In this document: piece by piece, positions 1-4,098 of the stretch | Layout: every line of letters begins with the position of its first letter | How positions within the stretch are numbered: position 1 is the stretch's first letter | The notes under the pieces: model-generated | What the model saw: only the letters and a program-made list of their open reading frames with translations | Told to the model about the DNA's origin: nothing | Database searches by the model: none | Assembly (NCBI GenBank): GCA_015490675.1 | Contig: WFXI01000212.1 | Span: 1-5,626, forward strand | Direction: 5' to 3' | DNA: 5,626 nucleotides | Source: Hydrogenothermaceae bacterium | Lineage (GTDB): Bacteria; Aquificota; Aquificia; Aquificales; Hydrogenothermaceae | Program-made: the position numbers and the translations under genes

Positions 1-229
1 AAGAAAAAATAACATCGTTATTCTAAACTCTACTGCTAATTGGAAAAAGGCTGTTGAGTTGATAAAAAAAGAAGAGTTTAAAGAGGTTATATTGGCTCTT
101 GATATGGATAAAGCAGGTTTAGAAACCGCTTTAAAAATGAAAAAAGAGCTTGATAATGCTAAGGTCTGGAAGTATGGAGCTAAGGATTTAAATGAGTATT
201 TGATTAATTCCTCTTCTGCTCTTCAATGA
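1..229 (+). CDS. Primase, C-terminal fragment with Toprim core (5' end outside window)
   Basis: This is the last 75 codons of an open frame that enters from the left edge and stops at TGA 227-229. It contains the second half of a Toprim fold: hydrophobic strand VILALDMDKAG with the metal-binding D-x-D pair (codons 34 and 36 of the fragment, bases 101-109), then a helix and the strand VWKYGAKDLNEYL, typical of the end of Toprim in small plasmid and phage primases. The upstream Toprim glutamate motif is missing because the gene is cut. Toprim primases make RNA primers at the fork. The matching N-terminal half is probably the partial gene at the right edge, which follows a replicative helicase. 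Its last 26 bases overlap tail-to-tail with the minus-strand HTH gene. Family assignment is fairly sure; being one gene with the right-edge fragment is inference. Confidence 0.8.
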   Translation, partial: RKNNIVILNSTANWKKAVELIKKEEFKEVILALDMDKAGLETALKMKKELDNAKVWKYGAKDLNEYLINSSSALQ

Positions 230-386
230 ATTTATCTATATCTTCCTTATCAAATCTAGTAGCTCTACCAATTTTTATAGGTTTTAATTTTCCTTCCTTT
301 ATTAATCTATAAATAGTTGGCTTTGAAACATTTAAGTATTCACAAACCTCTTTTATTGTTAATAATTTCTTATCTATATTCCTCAT
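204..386 (-). CDS. Small MerR/excisionase-like helix-turn-helix DNA-binding protein
   Basis: A 60-residue protein that is almost entirely one winged helix-turn-helix of the excisionase/HTH_17 type. The first helix of the motif is about T10-L18 (LTIKEVCEYL), the recognition helix S21-E31 (SKPTIYRLIKEG), then a basic wing (LKPIKIGRATRF, about 34-45) and a closing helix DKEDIDKFIEEQ. The start is supported by AAAGGAG six bases upstream of ATG and by a near-consensus promoter further up. It is divergent from the 526-1322 operon, so it may repress that operon and itself through the repeated box between them. Proteins of this size and fold also serve as recombination directionality factors; a tyrosine recombinase lies on the same element, so that role is an alternative. 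The fold is secure, the target is inferred. Confidence 0.85.
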   Translation of the reverse strand: MRNIDKKLLTIKEVCEYLNVSKPTIYRLIKEGKLKPIKIGRATRFDKEDIDKFIEEQKRN

Positions 387-411
387 TTACATCTCCTTTT
401 TCTTTAAGGTT

Positions 412-439
412 AATATAACAGAAAGTCTCTAATTGTCAA
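412..439 (-). promoter_or_regulatory. Sigma70-type promoter for the minus-strand HTH gene
   Basis: On the minus strand a perfect -35 TTGACA (439 to 434) is followed after 16 bases by a -10 TATATT (417 to 412). Expected initiation is near base 405, about 20 bases before the start codon. The -35 lies back-to-back with the divergent promoter at 458-486. A TTAAC-C-TTAA box overlaps the end of the -10 and the start site. Confidence 0.7.
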
Positions 440-457
440 CACAAGTAAATAAAAGTA

Positions 458-486
458 TTGACTTCTTAACTTTTAGATACTATATT
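458..486 (+). promoter_or_regulatory. Sigma70-type promoter for the 526-1322 operon
   Basis: A -35 TTGACT (458-463), a 17-base spacer and a -10 TATATT (481-486) form a near-consensus promoter. Initiation is expected near 493, leaving a leader of about 30 bases with a strong AAGGAGG ribosome site at 511-517. One direct-repeat copy fills most of the spacer and the next covers the start site, so a bound protein should block this promoter. Confidence 0.75.
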
Positions 487-500
487 TAACTTTAAGATAC
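466..500 (+). repeat. Operator-like direct repeats in the divergent promoter region
   Basis: TTAACTTTTAGATAC (466-480) and TTAACTTTAAGATAC (486-500) differ at one base and repeat every 20 bp, about two helical turns, so both would face the same side. A related box, TTAACCTTAAAGA, is on the minus strand at 413-401, just after the -10 of the opposite promoter. The HTH protein at 204-386 is the obvious candidate ligand; that link is inference. Confidence 0.6.
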
Positions 501-525
501 AAAATGAAACAAGGAGGAAATTACA

Positions 526-744
526 ATGGATAAGGAAAAAATCTTAATAGAAACTGCAAGAGAATATAATGTAAATCCTGATTATTTCCTTATAGAAAAC
601 AACGAGGTAATCTGGAATGTATGGGACTATACTATAAAGGAATTTATATTTATTCCTGAAGAAAGATTTGTAATACCAAAAGAGGAATTTATGAAGTTCA
701 AAGAAGATGTAGAAAAAAAGCTCAAAGGAGAAAGAAAATGCTAA
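526..744 (+). CDS. Small protein of unknown function, first gene of a two-gene operon
   Basis: I do not recognise this 72-residue protein. It is acidic to neutral and rich in Glu, Lys and aromatic residues. An N-terminal helix (DKEKILIETAREYNV) is followed by a probable beta-rich middle (FLIENNEVIWNVWDY and EFIFIPEERFVIP) and a charged C-terminal helix about 52-70 (KEEFMKFKEDVEKKLKGE). There is no signal peptide or membrane span. The start is firm: AAGGAGG at 511-517 lies eight bases before ATG, behind a strong promoter. The stop overlaps the next start in ATGCTAA (738-744), so the two genes are probably translationally coupled and may act together. The strong promoter with operator-like repeats suggests a controlled accessory function. 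Confidence 0.75.
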   Translation: MDKEKILIETAREYNVNPDYFLIENNEVIWNVWDYTIKEFIFIPEERFVIPKEEFMKFKEDVEKKLKGERKC

Positions 745-1322
745 AAGATGATAAGCTAGTAAAGGAACTTATAAAAAGAGATAAAAGTAAAAAATATGTA
801 ATTTTTCAAGGAGAAGAAAACACCATATTAATTTTTGTAAATACAGCATTATTATTGTCTGGAGGTATTAACATATACCTCCTTCCCAAAACAGATATCA
901 ATATAAAAAAAGTAAAGGAGCTTGCAAAGGTAGCCTTTGCAAAAAAATTAACAGCATATTTTGTCTTATATGGAAGAAACAAAAATTTAGAAAATGAAAT
1001 AATAGAAAAAAACCTTTATTTATATGACATATACTCTTTAGAAGATAAAAGCAGTGAAATATTTAACTTTGGAGCAATAAAAGGAAATAAAATTGAATAC
1101 ATACCAAATAATAATGAAATTGCAAGTAAATATATAAACCTCTTATTGAATGAAAGTCTCGATGAAATGGCAATAATCTTTGTCAATAAAAACACTAGAG
1201 AACTAGAAGTGCTAGCAACTCCATATAAAATAGTAGAATTCAATAATATAGAAAGTTTAGAAAAGTTTATAAAAAAAGAAGATGTCCCATATACAAAAAT
1301 ATTAAATGAAGTAATCATTTGA
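738..1322 (+). CDS. Hypothetical 194-residue cytoplasmic protein, second gene of the operon
   Basis: I do not recognise the family. The protein alternates hydrophobic strands and charged helices, as in a soluble alpha/beta fold: strands near 20-35 (KYVIFQGEENTILIFVN), 43-50 (GINIYLLPK), 71-79 (LTAYFVLYG) and 143-162 (MAIIFVNKNTRELEVLATPY), with helices such as IKKVKELAKVAFAKK (56-70). A two-part beta layout with a repeat of strand-loop-strand is possible but not proven. There is no membrane span. AAAGGAG at 724-730 serves the ATG at 738, which overlaps the stop of the previous gene. The last 21 bases overlap the end of the convergent membrane-protein gene, and no terminator is visible between them. 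The reading frame is long, well started and codon-consistent, so it is real; the function is unknown. Confidence 0.75.
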   Translation: MLKDDKLVKELIKRDKSKKYVIFQGEENTILIFVNTALLLSGGINIYLLPKTDINIKKVKELAKVAFAKKLTAYFVLYGRNKNLENEIIEKNLYLYDIYSLEDKSSEIFNFGAIKGNKIEYIPNNNEIASKYINLLLNESLDEMAIIFVNKNTRELEVLATPYKIVEFNNIESLEKFIKKEDVPYTKILNEVII

Positions 1323-1955
1323 AGAATGTCTTAAAAAACTAGAAGAATATGTATTATAAAATTTTTGTAAATCTTCTGGAGTGCCATAATACTTAAATGT
1401 CCCTTCTAACTGCTTAATCGCTAAGTTTTTAGAAAAATCATCTAAACTATTAACATAATTAACATAATCCTTACTCAAAAATTGAGAAAGTTTAGGTTCT
1501 GATACAACAGACCCACCACCTCCTCCTCCATCATCTAATATAGGAAATCTATTACCTAAAGCAGACAAACCTCTAGAAAACATAAAACCAGCCATTTTTG
1601 CAGTTAAAAGACTTTCTGTTATAGATTTTTGAGTAGCCACATAAAAATCTCTACCTATTAATATTAAAGCACCACCACCTAAAGCAGTAGGTATTGCCAT
1701 TGCTAAAGAATTAAGTAATAATCCATTAAATCTAACGATTTCAGGAACAGATGTTGATAATGATACATAAACATCTAAAGTATCAGCATAAGCAGGAGAA
1801 AAAAGGAAAATTATATAAGGAAGAAAAACAATAAAAAGGATAATTCCTAAAATATCCCTTAAATATAAAAAAAAGTTTTTTCTAAAAACTAGAAGATAAA
1901 TAATCCTACAAGAAACAATAACCCAAAAAATTAAAGCAAAAATTTCATAAAACAT
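1302..1955 (-). CDS. Predicted three-span membrane protein with Gly6 linker and soluble C-terminal domain
   Basis: The product is 217 residues of unknown family. Hydrophobic segments lie at about 3-23, 33-53 and 78-101. After the second is SPAYAD (53-58), which has the A-x-A pattern of a signal-peptidase site, though two spans come before the end of it. Residues 102-140 are amphipathic, then a run of six glycines (143-148) after two aspartates forms a flexible hinge to a polar C-terminal region (about 152-217) with YVNYVNSLDDF and helices. The start ATG at 1955 follows GGAGG with an 11-base gap, slightly long. It lies downstream of the recombinase on the same strand, 102 bp away. Hinge-plus-membrane layout would fit an envelope-anchored or virion-type protein, but nothing identifies it as one. 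Coding status is well supported, function is not. Confidence 0.75.
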   Translation of the reverse strand: MFYEIFALIFWVIVSCRIIYLLVFRKNFFLYLRDILGIILFIVFLPYIIFLFSPAYADTLDVYVSLSTSVPEIVRFNGLLLNSLAMAIPTALGGGALILIGRDFYVATQKSITESLLTAKMAGFMFSRGLSALGNRFPILDDGGGGGGSVVSEPKLSQFLSKDYVNYVNSLDDFSKNLAIKQLEGTFKYYGTPEDLQKFYNTYSSSFLRHSSNDYFI

Positions 1956-2057
1956 AACAAATAAAACCTCCGTTTAATATGTCTAAATAATTGAACAAAA
2001 AATCATAATTTTCTTAGCAAAATATATTACAAAAAAAATTCACAATTACCTTTTTCT

Positions 2058-2948
2058 TTACTTCCTATAATATTGACTCATCTCTATCCTGTTATGTCCT
2101 AACTCCTGAGTTAAAATCTTGTCCGCTTGAAGTGGTGATAAACCTTGACTTGTCAATTCCTTAAATCGTTCTTGAGCGTAATTAACTCTAAATGAATGCG
2201 TCCCAGTATAAAATTCACTTTGCATACTAGCTACTTTCTTTAATTCTTCTGGGTATGTCTCTCTTATTTCCTTCCAACTTCTTTCCGCTAAATATTTATC
2301 TAAATCCGCCCTTAACTCTTTTACTCTTTCAAACTTTTCTGGTCTATCAGAATAATCTATTACCCTATCCCTTCCACCTTTTGATTTCTCTATTATTACT
2401 TGTTTCTTCTCTTCATTTATTTGAATTTTCTTTACATCTCCTAGCCTTGCCCCAGTCCTATATTGAAGCTCCGCTATTGTCCTATGAGCTGGGTCTTTTA
2501 AGGAAGTTATTATTTTTTCTGGATTAGAAAAAGGTTGAGTTTTAACATATGCTCTAGCCCTTCCATAATAATGATGGTAATTTTCCTTTAAATGTTTATA
2601 TAAATCCTCTCTACCTATAGATTGACAATACTTTTCTAAAGCGGAAGCATTTACTTTTAAAGTCTTTTCAGAATAACCTTTAGCTATCTTATCATTTAAA
2701 AAAGTATCTATATGTTCAACTTTTATTTTGTCTATCCTATTAACACCATAATTTTCCCTAACATAATTAGCAAACTCCTTAACAACTCCCATATATCTAT
2801 TAAATGTGCTATATGAATGAACATAAGGCGTTCTACCCCCAAATCTTTCCATAACTTCCTTCTTACTCATTCCTATTCCCATTTTCCAAAACTTACCTAC
2901 TACTTCTAAAGAACGGTTTATATTCATCTTATTAAAACCTTTTGCCAT
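2058..2948 (-). CDS. Tyrosine recombinase/integrase
   Basis: The 296-residue protein has an N-terminal SAM-like core-binding domain (about 45-128) and a C-terminal catalytic domain with all expected residues: Arg I in RTGARLGD (R168), the beta-hairpin Lys in SKGGRDR (K190), H-x-x-R in HSFR (H251, R254), the second His in LGHN (H285) and nucleophile Y294, nine residues after H285 as in XerD. Such enzymes cut and rejoin DNA through a 3'-phosphotyrosine to integrate, excise or resolve multimers. The chain ends two residues after Y294, so the C-terminal helix that XerC/D and Cre swap between subunits is absent. The ATG at 2948 has only a weak G-rich site 12 bases upstream; M8 (2927), preceded by AAAGG, is an alternative start. 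Repeats and a structured leader lie directly upstream. It could be a plasmid resolvase or an integrase; no attachment site is provable here. Confidence 0.92.
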   Translation of the reverse strand: MAKGFNKMNINRSLEVVGKFWKMGIGMSKKEVMERFGGRTPYVHSYSTFNRYMGVVKEFANYVRENYGVNRIDKIKVEHIDTFLNDKIAKGYSEKTLKVNASALEKYCQSIGREDLYKHLKENYHHYYGRARAYVKTQPFSNPEKIITSLKDPAHRTIAELQYRTGARLGDVKKIQINEEKKQVIIEKSKGGRDRVIDYSDRPEKFERVKELRADLDKYLAERSWKEIRETYPEELKKVASMQSEFYTGTHSFRVNYAQERFKELTSQGLSPLQADKILTQELGHNRIEMSQYYRK

Positions 2949-2984
2949 CAGGACAGACTACCCCCTATGAAATTTAAGTGTTTA

Positions 2985-3023
2985 GGTCTTACAACACCCT
3001 TACGGCTGGGTGGAATGCCGACC
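2985..3023. other. GC-rich structured element upstream of the recombinase
   Basis: In this AT-rich window the segment stands out. GGTC (2985-2988) pairs with GACC (3020-3023). Inside it CACCC (2995-2999) pairs with GGGTG (3008-3012), and CGGC (3003-3006) pairs with GCCG (3017-3020). The last two stems interleave, as in an H-type pseudoknot, and the pairing holds on either strand. On the minus strand it would lie in the leader of the recombinase mRNA, roughly 40-75 bases before its start codon. It may be a regulatory leader or a protein-binding DNA site. I matched it to no known RNA family. Confidence 0.35.
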
Positions 3024-3138
3024 CTATCCCTTGATGAAAAAAAAATAATGAAGATAAAAAAATCTCTTTTTCCTTATCTCCTAGATAAGAATATTAAAGA
3101 AGTTTACACTTGAATTTCAGAAAATAGATGGGATAGGG
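3022..3138. repeat. Nine-bp inverted repeat CCCTATCCC / GGGATAGGG
   Basis: CCCTATCCC (3022-3030) and GGGATAGGG (3130-3138) are perfect inverted copies with a 99-base interval that contains a smaller palindrome. The left copy extends to ACCCTATCCCTT, which also occurs inside the recombinase gene (2362-2373). Such GC-rich identity is unexpected in this composition. Confidence 0.45.
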
Positions 3139-3225
3139 ATTTTACGCTAACTATCAAAAGAAAACGCTTTCTTAAACCTCCTAGATGAGAAAAGAAAAAC
3201 GCTTTGATTATCTCCTAGATGAGAT
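3073..3225. repeat. Three copies of a CTCCTAGATRAGA box near the recombinase
   Basis: Copy 1 is the palindrome CTTATCT-CCT-AGATAAG (3073-3089). Copy 2 is CCTCCTAGATGAGA (3177-3190). Copy 3 is ATCTCCTAGATGAGAT (3210-3225), itself with ATCTC/GAGAT arms. Copies 2 and 3 lie in a longer direct repeat (3156-3190 and 3190-3224) that also shares an AAAACGCTTT-like part. The arms and short centres resemble recombinase-binding half-sites, and the recombinase gene begins 125 bp away. Crossover or accessory-site function is inferred. Confidence 0.5.
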
Positions 3226-3245
3226 TTCCTAACCTAATAATAATT

Positions 3246-3254
3246 TTATCCACT
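3246..3254 (+). promoter_or_regulatory. Possible DnaA box (8 of 9)
   Basis: TTATCCACT differs from the DnaA consensus TTATCCACA only in the last base. It is a single near-match in AT-rich DNA at the edge of the presumed origin, so it may be chance. Confidence 0.25.
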
Positions 3255-3271
3255 TAAAAAATTCGTCAACC

Positions 3272-3317
3272 GCTAATTATTGAAACTTCGTTTCAATATA
3301 AGCATTTTTGTTTTTTT
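3272..3317 (+). terminator. Hairpin followed by T-run, terminator-like on the + strand
   Basis: TATTGAAAC (3278-3286) and GTTTCAATA (3290-3298) form a perfect 9-bp stem with a 3-base loop. GCT (3272-3274) and AGC (3301-3303) can extend it past a small internal loop. T5 then T7 follow at 3305-3317, the pattern of an intrinsic terminator. No protein gene on the + strand ends upstream, so it would end an unidentified RNA, insulate the origin, or be a replication structure instead. A run of six A at 3256-3261 could make it weakly bidirectional. Confidence 0.5.
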
Positions 3318-3324
3318 GGAGTTT

Positions 3325-3434
3325 ACAGACAGAGGGAGTAGAGTTTTTTCCTTTTCCCACCTTTCCCGCCCCCCTCCCAGTTTTTCCAGTTTTTCCGCCA
3401 ATTCCTCTATCTAATCTCCTCTCCTTCTGTCTGT
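3325..3434. repeat. Large inverted repeat enclosing a pyrimidine-rich segment
   Basis: Arms 3325-3343 and 3416-3434 match at 16 of 19 positions, with a perfect 9-bp outer part ACAGACAGA / TCTGTCTGT. The 72-base interval is almost entirely C and T on the + strand and contains a tandem pair CCAGTTTTT (3377-3385, 3386-3394). The pyrimidine bias continues to about 3455. A long stem with a strand-biased loop next to iterons could be a single-strand initiation or primase-loading site; this is inference. Confidence 0.55.
3356..3378 (-). other. Predicted G-quadruplex motif
   Basis: The minus strand here has four runs of at least three G (complementing CCC at 3376-3378, C6 at 3369-3374, CCC at 3365-3367 and CCC at 3356-3358), with loops of 1, at most 4 and 6 bases. 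This satisfies the usual G3+N1-7 pattern. It is nearly the only G-rich stretch in the window and sits in the loop of the large inverted repeat. Confidence 0.5.
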
Positions 3435-3625
3435 TTTCTCTATTTTTTCCATTTTATTGGTAAGGTTTACGATTAATAAAAAGAAATGTTATAAAAGCCA
3501 TAAAACTATAAAACCATTGGGACATAAGGATTTGAGAAAGGGTATTAAAAAAGTCGTTATAAAAAACCTCTTTTCTAAGCATTGATACTCAACGCTTTTG
3601 TAGTTTTATGAGTGTTTTATAACCT

Positions 3626-3736
3626 TCAAAACCGCATCACTACTGAGTTTTATGGGTTTTATGGGTATATATAACCAGTTTTATAGGCTCAAAACCGCGT
3701 CACTACTGAGTTTTATGGGTTTTATGGGTATATATA
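3626..3736. repeat. Two 48-bp direct repeats, period 63 bp
   Basis: Units 3626-3673 and 3689-3736 differ at one base (A at 3636, G at 3699). Each begins TCAAAACCGC, has two iterons in tandem and ends in TATATATA, an easily melted tract. The spacers also share AGTTTTATA. A degenerate third unit is visible at about 3580-3625. The 63-bp period equals six turns at 10.5 bp per turn. Confidence 0.8.
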
Positions 3737-3740
3737 GGGA

Positions 3741-3756
3741 TAGTTTTATAAAACTA
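3741..3756. repeat. Sixteen-bp perfect palindrome TAGTTTTATAAAACTA
   Basis: Two iteron halves face each other in this palindrome, 12 bp upstream of the -35 of the replication operon promoter. In iteron plasmids an inverted repeat of the iteron next to the rep promoter is commonly the autorepression operator, bound by the dimer; the same role is proposed here. Confidence 0.55.
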
Positions 3757-3768
3757 AAGGTTTATAAA

Positions 3769-3797
3769 TTGACAAAAAAAACGAAAATATATAAGAT
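3769..3797 (+). promoter_or_regulatory. Promoter of the replication operon
   Basis: A perfect -35 TTGACA (3769-3774) is followed by 17 bases and a -10 TAAGAT (3792-3797, four of six). The spacer is A-rich. It precedes the HTH gene by about 25 bases and probably drives the helicase and primase as well, since no other good promoter is seen before them. Confidence 0.65.
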
Positions 3798-3821
3798 AAT
3801 AAAAAAAAAGAGGTGGTGAAA

Positions 3822-4010
3822 ATGATTATGGATAAACTTTTTGAGGATAACAAAGTTTATACTCCAAAAGAGATAGCAGAAACTTTAAGAATTACAAAAG
3901 AAGCTGTTTATTATTACATAAAGACTGGTCGTTTAAAGGCTAAAAGGGTTGGTAAGTCTTGGAGAATTTTAGGGAAGGATATAAATGAGTTTATTGAAGT
4001 TGAAAATTAG
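3822..4010 (+). CDS. Small helix-turn-helix DNA-binding protein, first gene of the replication operon
   Basis: From ATG 3822 the product is 62 residues, a single HTH_17/MerR-like winged helix: helix P15-L22 (PKEIAETL), recognition helix T25-G36 (TKEAVYYYIKTG), basic wing RLKAKRVGKSWRI (37-49) and closing helix KDINEFIE. I chose 3822 because GAGGTG (3810-3815) lies six bases before it; the in-frame GTGs at 3813 and 3816 are inside that ribosome site, and ATG 3828 is another option. It resembles the HTH protein at 204-386 in fold but not closely in sequence. Placement directly behind iterons and ahead of helicase and primase suggests an iteron-binding copy-number regulator or an origin-recognition protein that recruits the helicase. 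That role is inferred; the fold is clear. Confidence 0.85.
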   Translation: MIMDKLFEDNKVYTPKEIAETLRITKEAVYYYIKTGRLKAKRVGKSWRILGKDINEFIEVEN

Positions 4011-4014
4011 TAAT

Positions 4015-4035
4015 GGGAGTGCTGGGAACACTCCC
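4015..4035 (+). terminator. Hairpin between HTH and helicase genes, possible attenuator
   Basis: GGGAGTG (4015-4021) and CACTCCC (4029-4035) form a 7-bp GC-rich stem with a 7-base loop, only four bases after the HTH stop codon. It is followed by TTATT rather than a full T-run, so it may be a leaky terminator or an mRNA-stabilising structure that lowers helicase expression relative to the HTH protein. Confidence 0.5.
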
Positions 4036-4064
4036 TTATTAGCTTTACCGAGAATAAACCACCG

Positions 4065-4098
4065 TAAAGGAGAAATACGACATAAAGGAGAAATACGA
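4065..4098 (+). repeat. Tandemly duplicated Shine-Dalgarno segment
   Basis: TAAAGGAGAAATACGA occurs twice, at 4065-4080 and 4083-4098, with an 18-bp period. The second copy gives AAAGGAG seven bases before the helicase ATG (4098). The first offers an identical ribosome site but is followed by ACA where the ATG would be. It may act as a ribosome standby site, or be a recent slippage duplication. Confidence 0.7.

Larger units (their letters stand above)
3499..3756. repeat. Iteron field: eleven copies of RGTTTTATR, probable replication origin
   Basis: Plus-strand copies start at 3602, 3613 (TG variant), 3646, 3655, 3677, 3709, 3718 and 3742; minus-strand copies occupy 3499-3507, 3507-3515 and 3747-3755. 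Several spacings (11, 33, 22, 32) are close to multiples of a helical turn, so bound proteins would line up. The field lies directly upstream of the HTH-helicase-primase operon, as iterons do in theta-replicating plasmids. No classical Rep initiator is in the window, so the binder may be the small HTH protein at 3822 or a factor elsewhere. Iteron structure is seen; origin function is inferred. Confidence 0.65.
2949..3821. other. Long structured noncoding region, probable recombination site plus replication origin
   Basis: No credible protein gene is found in this stretch between the divergent recombinase gene and the replication operon. From left to right it holds a GC-rich leader with interleaved stems (2985-3023), a 9-bp inverted repeat (3022-3138), three CTCCTAGAT boxes (3073-3225), a hairpin with a T-run (3272-3317), a large inverted repeat around a C-rich strand (3325-3434), an iteron field (3499-3756) and a promoter (3769-3797). 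Density of repeats next to a helicase-primase operon is typical of a plasmid origin; origin function is inferred. Confidence 0.6.

Noticed and set aside
1..30. Direct closure of the window into a perfect 5626-bp circle
   Set aside because: Joining base 5626 to base 1 puts the primase out of frame with an early TAA and leaves no room for the missing middle of the Toprim protein.
1016..1318. Minus-strand open frame of 100 codons, hydrophobic
   Set aside because: It lies inside the 738-1322 gene, antisense, with no ribosome site and Ser/Leu/Ile-rich composition typical of reading the opposite strand of AT-rich coding DNA.
1505..1530. Internal Shine-Dalgarno-like GGAGGAGGTGG in the membrane-protein gene
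   Set aside because: It is simply the glycine codon run; no suitable start codon follows at the right distance.
2031..2047. Possible minus-strand terminator between recombinase and membrane-protein genes
   Set aside because: Only a 4-bp AATT/AATT stem before a T8 run; too weak in AT-rich DNA to call.
2255..2527. Plus-strand open frame of 90 codons inside the recombinase gene
   Set aside because: Leu/Pro/Ser-rich shadow antisense to a gene with complete catalytic residues; no promoter or ribosome site.
2940..2960. CTGATGG on the minus strand resembling a hammerhead ribozyme core
   Set aside because: The core needs CTGANGA and a GAAA partner with three stems; these are absent, and the ATG here is the recombinase start.
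3073..3736. Repeats considered as a CRISPR array
   Set aside because: Copies are few, unevenly spaced, partly inverted and without unique spacers of constant length; no cas genes.
3813..3821. GTG start for the HTH gene of the replication operon
   Set aside because: The GTG codons are part of the GAGGTG ribosome site that serves the ATG at 3822.
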